Source: Pipra filicauda
Lineage: Eukaryota; Chordata; Aves; Passeriformes; Pipridae
Assembly (NCBI RefSeq): GCF_003945595.2
Contig: NW_024104129.1
Location: 248,001-312,000, forward strand
Direction: 5' to 3'
DNA length: 64,000 nucleotides
The notes below the pieces were generated by a model. That model did not search any database and was not told where the DNA came from. It worked only from the letters and a program-made list of their open reading frames with translations. The position numbers and the translations under genes were made by a program. Position 1 is the first letter of the stretch; each line of letters begins with the position of its first letter. Shown piece by piece: positions 1 through 13,200 of the stretch.

Positions 1-262
1 CCTCAAGAGTGATCCTGCGTGTGTTCTCAAAGGAGACAGCTGCATTATAGATGGTGTGTCTCCAGACCTCCCGATTGATGGTGTGTCTCCAGACCTCCCG
101 ATTGGAGACCAGAGTGGACCAGTTATGTTGATCAATATGGCCAAGGCTGAGATGTTGTTTCAGGGAGTCCTTGTATCTTCTCTTTGGGGCTCCTCTCTTG
201 CGTCAGCCGGTGGCAAGTTCACCATAGAGCACGATCTTAGGGAGGCATCATTTTTGCAGCCT
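1..262 (-). mobile_element. RTE-like LINE fragment: C-terminal part of the reverse-transcriptase ORF, continuing off the left edge
   Basis: Read on the minus strand, about 80 codons stay in one frame and match the region after the RT domain of RTE-type non-LTR retrotransposons. Residues LPKIVLYGEL are followed by a basic RGAPKRRYKDSLKQHL block, then HIDQHNWSTL, and then REVWRHTI, which occurs twice, ahead of NAAVSFENTRRITLE. In this family the segment lies between the RT core and a C-terminal zinc finger, so the finger and 3' UTR should lie left of base 1. One in-frame TGA (plus strand 203-205) sits where the family usually has Arg and looks like CpG decay of CGA. The element is 5'-truncated near base 262, so it is dead. 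Clade assignment rests on motif recognition; the exact family (for example AviRTE) is not proven. Confidence 0.8.
50..103 (-). repeat. Perfect 27-bp tandem duplication inside the RTE-like ORF
   Basis: Bases 50-76 and 77-103 are identical over 27 bp. The unit is a multiple of three, so it inserts nine codons (NREVWRHTI read on the minus strand) without breaking the frame. Zero mismatches between copies, in an element that already carries a stop codon, suggests a recent slippage or duplication event after insertion. Confidence 0.95.
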
Positions 263-3200
263 TTTTGTATGTTAGCAGTAATTTGAATGGGAATGCTAAT
301 GCTAGGACAAGAACCAGTCCTTAAATATTTATTAAACCTCATTCAGATGCCTTAAACACATACAGTATGTTTTATTTAAATATCTTATAGCATTGTAAGC
401 TCTCTCTGCAGCCTTAACATTTCAATTTTTCACTCATTTTCTTTCTCATTTTGATTCAATATCCACTGGACACTCATCTTCTTAGTAGATCGCCACAGGT
501 TGCCAGGTTTGTAGGTAACATCCCAGACTATTCCAGAGGAATAAATGCAAGAAGGGTTAAGAAAAGTCTTTTTCTTCTCTTTTCCAAAATAAAAGTGTGT
601 TCTGATATAAGTAGACACCTCAGGACCAAGCAATGGGTTCAGCAGAAAAGCAGATAGACAATAAACAAAAGATCAAGAAAAACTCAATTAAAAATGAATA
701 ATACCTGTTCTTCTGCTAAGATCACTGTCACTGATATGACAATCAAAAAACACCAACACATTGTCAGCGGTAGATAAGAGCTGGAAAAAACTCATACAAT
801 CTGTTATTCATGGCACAATGTCCTCTTTTTCTCCCACTTAATCTTTTAAACAAGTATAGGCAGACCCAAACTCTAGATATAATGAAAGATATTTTTTAAG
901 CCCTGAAAGTAAGGGATTTGTAGAAAACTGCAAGTTTAGGGAGGTGTTTGGGGCTTTTTTCCTAAACAATTTCATTATCTATCAAGAAAGTCATCATTTC
1001 TATTTTTTATTTATTTATTTATCTTAATTTTGTTGTGGGTTTCTGAGAAAGACCCCTTAACGGTCTGATGTGTTAAATAACCACTAAAGTCCATTCCAGA
1101 AGCATCTATGATTATGATTCTTTGATGGTCAGATGCATGTGTCATGCAGCCTGGCACCATTTCATTTTCTGTGACATGAATCAGTTGCCTCACTGAAAGA
1201 TATTAGAGGAGAAGTGGTAAATGAACTCTCTGATAGGGATAGGAGGGACCCAGGGACAGATTGCCAAATATTTAGATTGTGGCAATATTTAGTCTATGAG
1301 TATGGAAGTTTTGCCTATAATTCTTTCTCATTCTTTCTGTTTTCTCTATAATTATGTGTATTCTGGCCAACTGTAGAAACATTCAGTTTTGTCTTTGTCA
1401 TTCTTGTGCAACTGCGGTTTTTTACCGAATCCTGAACTTTATGAAGACAGATGTCCTATTATAAGTTTCTGTAAAGATTGCTTTTATCAACTACTCCTGT
1501 TTGTCATGCTATGCACACAGCTCAGAGGAAGTGCTCAAGGCCAGGTTAGACAAATTTACATATCATTTATCCATGGGTGTATCTTCATGGCTACTTTTGA
1601 CTGCTAACAGCTCCTGTTTCCACGAAGTCTTTAATGAACTTTTGTCATTAGTCTGCTTTGGAAAGCAATAAACAGTTTCTAATTCCCTCTTGGGGATGCC
1701 TTGATGACTTTCCTGCAATGGCTTGGAAGTAGCCTGTTGCAAAGTCAGACAGGAGGTACAGGCAGACTCAGATGAAGGCTGTGTTTACTCTGGGAAGTCC
1801 GACTGTGGGTATAAAATACCGTGTGTGTGTTGGCAGCTTGGGCTCTAAAAGAGTCCCAAAACTAAACCACCTGCTTCCCTGTCTGGATCCTTCAATGGAT
1901 CAATGGAGGGTGTATTTTTGTCATTTTTCATCTATTTCAGATTACTCGTTACCAGTCTAAGAAGACCAGTGGAAATGGTAATCTCTTTCTTTTTTGTGTG
2001 TGTATGCTCAAAGAGAAAAAATGAAAAGTTTGTAATTTTCTGTATAGAGAATATTAGTGATTTTCATAAAATCTTTATCTCATTGCTCCAGTAATCTACA
2101 TCAAAAGTTGCTGAGATTTATGGCAAGGAAGAATATTAAAGAATAGGTTTTGACACAATCACTTACTTATGCAAGTTGAAGCTTTGAAAAATGAGGTTTA
2201 GTAAATCATAAAGCTTTTCTCCCTACTTCGTGTGAAACAATAGATATCTCCTTTTTAATAATGTCATATAAAATAATTTTCACTAGTTATATATTATGAA
2301 AAGAGCCATGCATGAAAAGTGTAGTTACTCATGATAAAAAAAATATTTTAGAAAGCTCATCCATTGAAAATACTATTTTTTACTTTTCCAAACTACTTAT
2401 TTATTATCAGTTTTACTGAGCCAGAAATAAAAAGAACAAAATATTATGACTCCATTTGCACAGAAAATCTCATTATGCTGCTTGCTGAAATGTTGGACTT
2501 GGATTCTACATCCAGTTTACTACATATGCTAAGAAATTAAATTAAATGGTAAAGGGTGATATTTTTTTCCTTTCCCATCTCCCTCCAATTTTACAGTATT
2601 TTAATTTAAAGCTGACTCAGAACTTATTTACATTATAGAAATAACAATACAGATTTTATAGCTATGGAAAAAGAAGTCAAATACTTAATGTTTTACATAT
2701 CTCTGTTTAAAGTGAGACTGGCAAGTAAAAATCAAATTAGGTGGATGTTTTCCAGAGTTCTAGTAAAAAAAATTGAGGCACCACCAGAGGAAAATCCCTA
2801 AGAAAATCATAAATAGGGAGAGGGGATGAAAGCAAAACACAAAACTAAAAAAATTTCAGTCACCTTTGAAGCTGTAAATAAACAAAATTTTGTAAAATTT
2901 AAATATATCAGTGCCATCTAAGAAGACGTGACGTAATATGACCTGTGATTAACACCTTGAAAAGGGAAAGTAATATTCTCTAAACCAAAAAGTAAGTAGA
3001 AGATTAGTCTGTGTATTTACAAATATTTCCATATGAAAAACTGAGTTCTGACAATTAATGCATTGCAAATTACAGAAGGTAATCGGCCTGCCAGTCACTC
3101 AGATTGCTCTTAAAGGATGGTCATTAAAAGATCAAACCCACCAAGCCTCAGATTAGAACCACCAAATCCCACAATTCCTTTTCTCACCATAAGCAAGGTT

Positions 3201-3384
3201 ACGCAGGTATGCATGGTCTTACTAGATGTGTCTGGTTTACATGGTTAACAAAGATATTCTTATGACCGTCTGCCACTTATGAGAGGTTAGAAGGGTTAAA
3301 CTTTTCAGGTACTTGTTAACACTGGCAAAGAATTTATTTGCATGGGGAGAACTCAGTCTTGATGCCAATGGATGCAGGAGGTGA
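263..3384. other. AT-rich unique sequence, no gene seen
   Basis: Only short open frames (72 codons or fewer) occur, none with a recognisable protein. There is a small TTTA tract near 1005. No CR1, LTR or tRNA-like sequence was recognised. Confidence 0.6.
1005..1023. repeat. (TTTA)n simple repeat
   Basis: A T run passes into about four TTTA units. It is a low-complexity microsatellite with no associated element visible. Confidence 0.8.
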
Positions 3385-3928
3385 ATATGCCCCCCTACTC
3401 AGCCCTAGTGAGGCCACGTCTGGAGTACTGTGTCAGTTCTGGGCTCCTTAATACAAGTGAGACGTGGAGCTCCTAGAGTGGGTGCAGCTGAGGGCAACAA
3501 AGATGATAAGGGACTGGAGTATCTTTCTTGGAGGAAATAAAGAGACTTGTGCCTGTTCAGTCTTGAAAAATGAAAACTGAGAGCAGACCTCATCAATGTC
3601 TGTAAGTATTTGAAGGGTGGGTATGAAGAGGATGGAGCCAGGCTCTGCTTGGTGGTGCCAAGAAATAAGACAATAAGCAACAGGCAGAAACTGATACACA
3701 GGAAGTTCCACCTGAATATGAAGAAGAACTTCTTTTCTGTGCAGGTAACTGCACACTGAACAGGTTACTCAGAGAGGTTTGGAATCTCCCTCACTGATGA
3801 TTTTCAAGAACCATCTGCATGCAACTCTGTACCATGTGCTTTGGGATGACCCTGCTTGAGCAGGAAGGTTGGACTAGATGACTCCATCAATGATATCTTC
3901 CAACCTTAACCATTCTGTGATTCTGTGG
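3385..3928 (+). mobile_element. CR1 LINE, 5'-truncated, plus strand
   Basis: The sequence enters the C-terminal end of CR1 ORF2 (YSALVRPRLEYCVSS, with many later stops and frameshifts). It runs through the usual blocks (TGGAGTACTGTGTCAGTTCTGG, AGGAAGTTCCACCTGAATATGAAG split by drift, GTTGGACTAGATGACTCC) to a 3' end with two ATTCTGTG units near 3912-3927. About 540 bp remain of an element several kilobases long, which is the normal 5' truncation of CR1. Substitutions and small indels throughout suggest an old copy. Confidence 0.92.
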
Positions 3929-6900
3929 TTAATCCCAAGCAAACCAGAGCAAGATTCTAGTGACTGTGGAGTGAAGCCCTGTAGAAGGTGTTGAGAACAC
4001 CCCTAGAAAGAATCAGTAGCATGCACTATATGGGTCTATAAAATGTGCCCCTTACAGATTTGTTTACTTTGCTCTGCATTTACAATTTTTTTTCCCACTT
4101 GTTGGGAAAAGGCAGCTATATGAGACTAGAGAAATGGTTTGTAGAGCGGAAGAGATGCTCAGTAACTTTTCAGTCTCTTTATTTCTTGACAGAAAGGGAA
4201 TTTTTGGAAAAGCTTTCCAGAAACATTGAGGAAAACATGAATACGTTGAGACCGTACTGCATGTCCAAGTGGAAACAAAGACAGTTTCTATTTTAGACTG
4301 AACACCATCAAGCAGAAAATGGAACAGAGTCAGCTCTTAATTTATCAGATCTGGCACTTTTTCTTCCTGTATTACAAGTTCAAAACACAGCGCTTGGGGT
4401 AATATTTTCTAAACAGTATTTTATTTTTGAAAGAAAATTGAAATAGTTCTGATCATTTGTGTTAAACAGAAACCTCATAATTTTTCATAAACCCAAGAAT
4501 TCTACTATCTTGTAACACAGTTTAATGCTGTATATTTTTCTTTACTTCCTATTGGATAGGATATTCTTCTTAGTTTCACATGTCAAATGTTATTAAGAAT
4601 GTGTGCCTCCTAAACCTTTCCCCACTTTCAAAAAGTGGCTATGTTATTTGATTAGATATTCTGTATGCAAGGTGTGCACAACACTTTGGCATGCTCACTG
4701 AGAAAAGGTGCTATGTTAATGTGATATTTAATATTGTTCTAAGCACTAGATGTAGGCTCCAGGGGGAAAAAAATAAACAAGACCTGACTTCATTTAAATA
4801 ATGATTGATGGCAGCACATGATGATACAATAACTAATTTTCTGACTGGTAAAAACAAATCAATGTGTAATTTTAGATACCATTCTTCAGGAGAAGGAGAC
4901 ATTTAAGGCTTATCTTAGTTATGAAGTGCAGACAAAGTTCCTACTGACTTTACATGCAATTTCTGTGAAAAGGTCGTAGAACTGGCCCTAAGAAGAAAGA
5001 AGGTATTGGAGAACTTTAAGTCAAAAGGATTCCCACCTACAGTGTTCAGAAGGTACTTTTATCTGGATAGATGATATAGTTTCTATAAATGACAAATAAA
5101 TATGGTTAATTCAAGGACTGCCCTGGAACTTTTGTGGCATTTAAGAAAACACTGATGCTTTCCTCTTTTAGAGAATATCTAATGCATCTACCTGTTTGTG
5201 GGGGTAGGATAAATGTGTTTTCCCTCTTCTAGTGTTACCTATTCCTACTTCTGATGGTGCATGTTTGAATTTCTTCTCAAATACCGAGAAATTTGCCCAA
5301 TTGTACAGTCATGTAATTAATTTATGGGGCAAGAGGCTGGGTGGTACAATTTACTTGGGAGGAATCAGATAAGGCTGACCCATGGATGGAATTAGAAGTG
5401 ACTTCAGGGTTATGGTTTAATGTCTTACTACACTCTGACGTCTCTCAGTCTTGGCTAGAAGACCAACCTAAAAAGACAACTTTGTGATTTCATTTGTGGG
5501 GTTTTAAGATTACTTATAGATTTATTTTTTTAGGATGATTAATAACTTGCCTCAGGGCAACAGAAATACTTGATTCCTGTTTTATTTCTCTTCCAACCTA
5601 AGTTTCTATTGAGTAAGTCATTCTTTCAGCTGGGTAAATTGAATTTGGCCTCACTTTCCCCCAGAAGATTGTTTTGCTGCAGAGTTGTTTGTGTCTCAGA
5701 CTTGACGAAATTAGTCATAAAACAATCTTCTTAATTAGGTGTGGGATAAATCTCCAAGAAAAATCCAGGATCTGTTAATAGAAACATCTCTGAGCAAACA
5801 ACTTGGATTAACTAAACTTGAAAGTACTGTCCATTGCTTAAAAACTAATACAAAATGACGGGCCAATCAACTGGAAAAGCAAATGTTTCAGGTGAGTAAT
5901 GGAATAAACTATCTACCAGCTGACAAACAAGATGACTGTACTTTGTGGATAAATTGACACATATACAGAGTACTAATCCATGTCTCCTGGTTTAATTGAC
6001 TAATGAAAAAGTGTAACTCCAAATGTAAACAGAGCACAATTAAATCCAATTTGAGATACCAGCACTCAGGAAGCCAGTGCTTCAGCTGCTCTAAAAGGCT
6101 GTGCCAAGCAGAAGGCAACTCATTGAGTGAATGTGCAGATTAGGAAAGACTTGAAAGGCAATCAGCTCACTGGTGGTAACAAGTGGAATATCATCACCCC
6201 TACTAACTTTCAGAACAGGTTGCCCCTGGCAAACAGAAGGGAGAGATGTGTCCAAGTGTAAAAAGCCACAGGATTTTTGACTAGGCTTCAGCAGAGTACT
6301 ATTTCCATAGCTTGGTATTTACCTAAGTATTTACCTAAGTAAATTCTTAGGTAAATACTAAGTCAAACTTATTCTTCTTCAAAATAAATGTTTTGCAGAT
6401 ATATGAGAGATCTTTACCAGTAACAATTGAAAATTTCATATGCAACTTCAGAATAACATATCTGTTTAAATGAGAAGACAGTCTTTCCATTCAGTTATTG
6501 ATATCTGGCTGTTAGTCATTTACATAAACAGGTGGAGTTGATGAATATGCAATGAGATACTGAAGCTGCCCATTTCTCCTCAATATGGCCTCCTGCTGCC
6601 CCATCCACCTGCTTTGAATTTATTTCCAGGATACAACATTTTTCACCATTTGCTTAAGTGCTTTCTGAGGGGAGACTCCATCCTGACCACAATTTGTTTT
6701 CCAGAGAATGCAGAATATGGATCCTCAAGCACACTGTGCCATTCTGTATGACTATAACTGTTATTAATATAAAGCATTCCCCAACTGCACAGAGTAGCAT
6801 AAAGTCAAAGTACACTAATAAATGCCATCAGTTAAAGTGTCACAAAATGAACATATTTTTTACAATATAGAAAAATCTAAACTGAAATGACTTTGCCTAA

Positions 6901-7341
6901 GAACTGCAAAGTGTAATATTTTTGCTGTCAAATTCTTTACTAGTTGAATAGGGCCTTTCAAAATAAGGAAGCTTCATGGATGAGTAAAATGGAACTATGG
7001 TCTGAATTAGTGTTGAATCAACCTGAATGAAGGTTGTCCAAAAATTGCATGGTAGAAAAGGAGTTAAATTAGATAGCAACATAATGCATAGGTAAAATGA
7101 CCCAATTTTAATTTATATCCTTAGACCAAATAGTATTTGGATTCCCTCAGTTACTGACTTCTTGAAATAGGACATTTAACTTGCAATCTTGTAAATCATG
7201 AGGATTTGGTATGGTAACTGCTGCATGGCAACAGAGATGGAATTACATGTCTGTATGTTTCAAAGCAGGTGATATGGAGCGACAGAACCTGTACTGCAGT
7301 TCAGTCTGACATAAAGTCAGAAATGCCAGAAGAGTTTGAAT
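3929..7341. other. AT-rich unique sequence, no gene seen
   Basis: No open frame over 83 codons and no recognised element occurs here, apart from the hairpin at 6315-6359. Confidence 0.6.
6315..6359. repeat. Short tandem repeat forming a 14-bp perfect hairpin
   Basis: GTATTTACCTAAG occurs twice, at 6315-6327 and 6327-6339 (sharing one base). Its reverse complement follows at 6346-6358. Bases 6326-6339 pair perfectly with 6346-6359 around a 6-nt loop. Either upstream copy could pair with the single inverted copy. Function unknown. Confidence 0.85.
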
Positions 7342-7492
7342 TTATAGAATCATACAGTAATTTAGGTTCAAAGGGTCCCTCAGAGATCACGTTGTGCAAC
7401 CCATGACTCAGAACAGGTCTACATAGATATGGTTATTCAAAGACAGCTCTGACCCTTGAAAACCTCCAGCAGTGGGCATTCTTGGACATCCC
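7342..7492 (-). mobile_element. CR1 LINE 3' fragment, minus strand
   Basis: ATAGAATCATACAG at the left is the reverse complement of a CR1 3' terminus. It is followed by the antisense CR1 3' region (CTCAGAGATCACGTTGTGCAACCC, about 70% like the family pattern, then CTTGAAAACCTCCAGCAG). Only the last 150 bp of the element survive. Divergence is high. Confidence 0.75.
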
Positions 7493-7650
7493 CAGGAATG
7501 GATGTTATGAAATAACATCAGCATTTTAATAGAAATCCAGACTATAAAGAAGGGTTAGATTGAGGAAGTAGAAAATAAAATACAAGGAATAAAAAGAAAT
7601 CAAAGATTTCTACGTGAGAGAGTGTCTCATGGTGTTGCTTTGAATAGTTT

Positions 7651-7668
7651 TCCTATCATATGATAGGA
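7651..7668. repeat. 18-bp perfect palindrome
   Basis: TCCTATCAT is followed directly by its reverse complement ATGATAGGA, with no spacer. It could be chance or a binding site for a dimeric factor; nothing nearby decides this. Confidence 0.85.
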
Positions 7669-7781
7669 CACTTTCTACCTGGAATCTGCCCATAGCCTCA
7701 TTCCTTGTCTCTGTGTATCAGTTCCTCATACCACTGTCCACTGTTAGTATTACTAGTGATTCCATCTCAGCAGAGATGATT

Positions 7782-8022
7782 CTGCTTCTTTACACCACTC
7801 TCATGAGATCCCCAACTTCGAGTATTGCATCCAGCTCTGGGGTCCTGAGTATAAGACATGTATCTGTTGGAGTGGGTTCAGAGGAGGGTCATGAAAATGG
7901 TCAGAGGACTGGAGCACCTCTCCTGTGAAGAAAGATTAAGAGAATTGGAGTAGTGCAGACTAGAGAAAACAATGGTCTAATAAGACCCTAATGCATCCTT
8001 TCGGTACTTCAAAGGACCTGAC
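7782..8022 (+). mobile_element. CR1 LINE internal fragment, plus strand, missing its 3' end
   Basis: CR1 ORF2 C-terminal blocks are readable: GAGTATTGCATCCAGCTCTG, a GGTTCAGAGGAGGGTCATGA block, and CTGGAGCACCTCTCCTGTGA. Similarity fades after the GGTACTTCAAAGG block near 8010, and no octamer tail follows. Loss of the 3' end is not explained by normal target-primed integration, so a later deletion or interruption is likely. It lies 290 bp from an opposite-strand CR1 fragment (7342-7492). Confidence 0.85.
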
Positions 8023-9059
8023 ATCATATTATCACTGCAATACAGTATTGCAAGGACATCGGTTGTTCTTGGTGTGCTTTCTATGCACTGTAAGAGGACA
8101 GAAATGCTACATTTCTACAAGTCATATATTGTAAAAGAATTGGAATTTCAAAAACTGTTTATGTCATTAGAAGTTGTTCCTAGGTGTTTTAACATTATAT
8201 TGGATTAAAACGATGTTAATTTTGGAAGCAGGACCTGAGACTGTGGAGATCCACAACCACACGATGTAACACTTTGATGATCACTGCTACACTCCTCTAC
8301 CTTTTCCTGTCTCAGTGGCTTTTGTAGACCTGGCTGCCCAGTGTTCTAGCTTTACCAGCAGATATGCATCACATTTTTAGCTAAAAAATTAGTCTGTGTG
8401 GTGGTTTGACAATTCTCTTTATGTCTGCTAGCTCCAAGAAGTTATGAATGATTTAGAATCAATTTCTTACTTAAAATAATAAACAAAGCTTGGGATGCTA
8501 GCCAGTGCCTGCTGAAGCCAGTGCTTTGGTAGTTAATGCATGAAGATCTTTTGAAATGTTCTTCTATATATGTTGTAAGCTGATGCTTAGGTCCTGACTA
8601 GATCTGTTTCCATGAAATGAAGAGAGAAAATTCTGGGGGAAAGAATGAACTTTTGCAAAATGTAGGCAGGAAATCAAATCTGAAGATTGATAGTCTACAA
8701 ATACAACTATATTCTTTTTCTATTAGGTGTCCCAAAAATGTTATCACCTTGATGTGCTGCACATTGAGGTCAGAAATTTTCCTTGTTTAAGTGTTGGAAT
8801 TTGTTTCAGAATGAGATAGTTATCCTTGTTGGAGAGGAGGCCAGGAAGGTCAGGACTGGCAGAGATGATGGAAATGAGAATTTAAGGGAAAGAGTGAAAA
8901 ACTTGAGGGAAAGGGTCTGTGATGAGAGACAGAAGTCTCAGTTTATAAAATGGAACAAGAAATCCATTAGACTTGGAAATAAGAAAGTAAGGCTTGGAGG
9001 TTACAAAGAAGTCTTCTCCATTGTGGTATCCTTATTAAAATAATTGTAGTCAATCACAG

Positions 9060-9099
9060 GAAATGAGATTTAACCGCATGAAATGAGATTTAATCAGTC
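9060..9099. repeat. Imperfect 20-bp tandem repeat
   Basis: GAAATGAGATTTAA begins at 9060 and again at 9080. The remaining six bases of each unit differ. Probably a small slippage duplication. Confidence 0.75.
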
Positions 9100-10237
9100 T
9101 GTAAGGTATTTTTTTTGAGACTCTGTAGAAACCTGGGACAATGCAACTAAACATTATATCCAACTTGTAGTGGTATTCTGAGTTCATTCAAGAAATATAA
9201 ATTAAATATTCCAAAGTTTATTCATTTTCTTGAGTGCATCATTCTCTTAGAGGAGTTGGTAGCTTTATTATCTGTCTCAAATCAGGATAAATATGATTTT
9301 GAAAAGAGTAAAATATTTCCCAAAGGTTCTCTTACTTTAAATCCAGATCTTTAACTATGGTCCTTATTGTAGACATGGAAAGATTAGAAGGCTGATGAAG
9401 AGCAAAAGAAGGTAAGTTCTAGAGGATGGATCAATCACATGTTACTGGTAAGGGGAAGGTAGCAGGTTACTGTGAATTCATTATTAGCTGCATAGGTTCC
9501 ACAACATGGAAACAAACCTTACTGAACTACTGAAACAGTAATGGAGCGTAGCGGGCTTTGGTGTGACGTGTGGACACACTGTGTCTAGGGACTGGATGAG
9601 GAATTTCACATCTGCACAAGTACTGAGAATATTTAGGTTTGTACTCAAACTTTGCCACTGCTATCAGTCTCTATTTAGAGCTGTATGTAGTTTCACTACC
9701 TGCAGTTGTGACATTCCAACTTGCATCATAATCTTCAGAGCAAAAGCTACACAAGGGAGAAAAAAGTAGCAGATGGAGTCATGTCATTTACACTGAATTC
9801 TGCAGGAAAGGCAGCCAGATCACAGCAGATCTGGGGGGAAAATCCTTTTTTGTCACTAAGCAGAAGAAGAAAAAATAAATCACAAACAGAAAGAGAGTAA
9901 TTTCTAAGGGACCAGCTATTAAATGTAGTATGGAAATTGGACTGTCTCCGAAGTCTCCAGAACCTAACTTGACAAAATATATGCAACAGTGAATTATTAC
10001 TTTTAGCTTGTAACCTAAGGCTGCAATGCAGGGATCTAGAAGGTAGAAACCAATTAATCAGCAATCTAAACTGAGAGCAATATTCACTTTTAGATGCCTG
10101 GTGAACACAAGTAAGGACACAAAAAGGACTTACAGAAATTGTAGGTCACTGCAGATAGCAGCACTCAAATCTGTGAAGGTCTCAGTGTTAAATGCAGAAG
10201 TGGTGGAACAAGATAAATAACAAGAGTTTAATTATAG

Positions 10238-10262
10238 CAATAATAATAAAAAACAATAATAA
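10238..10262. repeat. Imperfect (AAT)n microsatellite
   Basis: CAATAATAATA, then an A run, then CAATAATAA. No associated element is visible. Confidence 0.75.
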
Positions 10263-13200
10263 CCTACAATCAGATGGATAATAAATTATGGACAGATGGT
10301 AGTTGGAATCTGCAAATATTTCACTGGCCCATCTGCCTTCCTCCATTGGTTGCATTTTAAATCAGAATCCAAAAAAGATGCTTTTATTACTTCTTTTTTT
10401 TTTTTCCCAAAAACATTATTAGCATCATGTTGTGTGACTCTGTTTCATAGTTTGTTATGATACATCACCAACAGCCCTTTGTATTGTGAATTTACAGCAC
10501 TGGGAAAAACACAGGGTAATTTTGGGTTTTTTTACATTTTTGTTGTAACTTCCTCCGTAAAGAGTATTTTTATTGCAGAAAATTTATTGGTAGATTCACT
10601 TCAGTCAAGCAGTAGTATGACTTTGAAAGTAAAGTAGATTTTCCTGTCCAAATAAATATATTGTACAAACATAGTAGGTACCTTGACAAACAAATAACAT
10701 TCAAGGACAAAGTTTATATGCATGTTCATTTAGCGATGCTATAAAAATTACCAACAGATATTTAACTTCTTGGGTCAAGACTGGAGAATCAGATTTTTTT
10801 TGATTTGTGGTTGAAGTACAATTTCTCTTCCCAAATAAATAATATGAAGCTTGGTCTTTTGAACATAATATTTTCTATGCTTTCATATATGTTGTTCTCA
10901 GCTCGAGGAAACTGGTTCTTAACCTTAATCTGAACCTACTTAAAAATAAGAGGAAAAAATAAACAAATTCACCTTCTAAGAGTTTGTACAAGGGGATAAA
11001 ACAGTAGGAGAGGGGACTTTCTTTGTAATACCGTTCTCTCTATCAGTTAGGAGGGTAAGGAAAGGAAGGACTTCAACTCACCTGAAGCAGACTGTCCATC
11101 AAAGGCACTTGCAGTTCCTTAGACATAGTCATTCATCCCCACCATCGTACTCGAGGAGAAAAGGGCTTTTATAAGAAACTTAATGAGCTTAATTCCCAAA
11201 TCTGACAGAGCTCAGCCCCAGGTAGCTGAGTTCTGAATGATCTTAAATTTAACAGCTTCACAAACTTCTATGTCTTTGTAAATTGTGTGTGGGAATTGGA
11301 AAAGGGAATTGAGAGGGCATTTGTTTTGTTTCTACAGTATTCAAGGATAATAGATAAAGTTAAGGGTCAGTTTTCTTTGATTTATACACTCATGCCAAAC
11401 TAATATGCTAATATCTTAAATCAAGGCATATGAATTTGCATATAGTGGTGTTCTATATCCCACTGAGATCTTCACTGCCCCAGTGTTCTGTGTTCTCCTT
11501 GCACTTCAGTTTCAAGGGCTTTTTAACCTCTGGAAGAATTTATTATGTGTTTCCCAGATGGAAAGGAAAAAAAATAAGCAAGTTTATTTTAACATATCTA
11601 AAAGAATTATTAACCTTTCACATGTGAAACACAAGACAAAATCTGTGGTATTGATATGCCAAAGAAATTTTGGTGATGAATTAAATTTGCAATTGAGAGA
11701 TTTACCTATATGTTAAGGGATTTATAATAAATTCACACAAAGGCATTAAACAGTAAAAAATAACCAGGAAGCAAGGAACATCTATGAAGGCTTTTTGCCC
11801 CAGTGATTTGCTTTTTTTGAGAAGATAATGTGTTTCAGACTTCAAACAATGAAGATTTTGCAGAAAATATCTGTTTGCTGAAAGTAGCACTGTACCTGTG
11901 TCCCAGTTCATTCAGAACAATGACACTTTTTGTTTGTCAGCTCTGAGAATCAATCACCCCACGAAATAAGGAAGCAGATGATTAAGGAAAGTCATCAAGA
12001 AAGTCTAAAAAAAACCCCAAATCAAACAAAAACCCCTATGTATTAAGTTAGGGGTACTTTGAAAGAAATACAATTATCTTTCCATGTATTTTTATCTACA
12101 GTCACAAGATGCAACCCAAGAAAATTAAACCTTCAGGAGAAAATGTAGCCTACTTTCAAAGACAGAGTTGCCAGAAACCTAAAAGGAACTAGATTCCAGA
12201 AGGTAAGATGACTTGGGGAAAATTACAAACCATTGAAAAACTCCGAGAACTAAGGTTGTTGAACCTGTGATAAATAAAAAAGACTTAAGAAACACAGTGG
12301 AGAGAGGGTAGAGATACTTGTTTTGGAGGACTTCTAATGAATCTGATAATGATAAAAGAGAGTTTATTTTGAAGGCAGCAGCTGAATTTTTATATGCTGT
12401 TCTTAATAATGAAAGATAGAGAGTTAATTTGGGATTGATTCAGAAGTGGACTGAAAAAGACCACTAGAATGAGTTTGGTGTAAGATGGGAAATCAGTATC
12501 TTTCCTGAAATAAATGTGTGATTTTCTGCAGCTTCCGAATTTCAAAATCTGTTTAACTGAACTGTTTACTCTTGTTGAGTATTTATTTATTTTGTGAATA
12601 CTTTTAAGATGTAATTACAAATATGGAGAGATTAATTATTCAGATGTTCCAAATATTGGTAGCTTCCTCTGAGACTATGATACGTGCCTTTCAAAATACG
12701 CATGCAAGAGATGATTTTCTAAATGCTTAAGTTAACCTTTTTGCATTACTTATATATAATTAGATATAACAATGAGTAGAAGTGGCGATTGTATGCTGTA
12801 GTTTCTATTCTGTCCTCCCACCATCAATTTATTCTATCAAAACTACAGTATCTTCTAAGATTCAGCCTATCTTTTCTCAGAGCTCATCCTCCTAGGAACA
12901 GGTCATATCCTGAGGCTGTAATACTGAAACAGGTCACAGAGCTTGACACATGCTAGAGATAAGATTGTGCAACCTGAGTTACTTTAAATTTTGCATGTTT
13001 TAAATGTAAAAACTGACAATGCTTTGGATGTTTTGGTTCACATCCCTCCATTTTAATTTCATTTACCTGTTTCCTTGCCACATAAGGAATCTGACTTGTA
13101 TGCGTGCTAGTTAATCATATCCACTTAATAACACTTCTATAAATTCAATTTATTTCACCATAAGCTGTGCTATTTTAGTACAGTGCTTCTTTTCACACTC

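Noticed and set aside
12235..12300. Possible very old CR1 remnant
   Set aside because: Only one block of about 27 bases resembles CR1, and the flanks do not continue the alignment.
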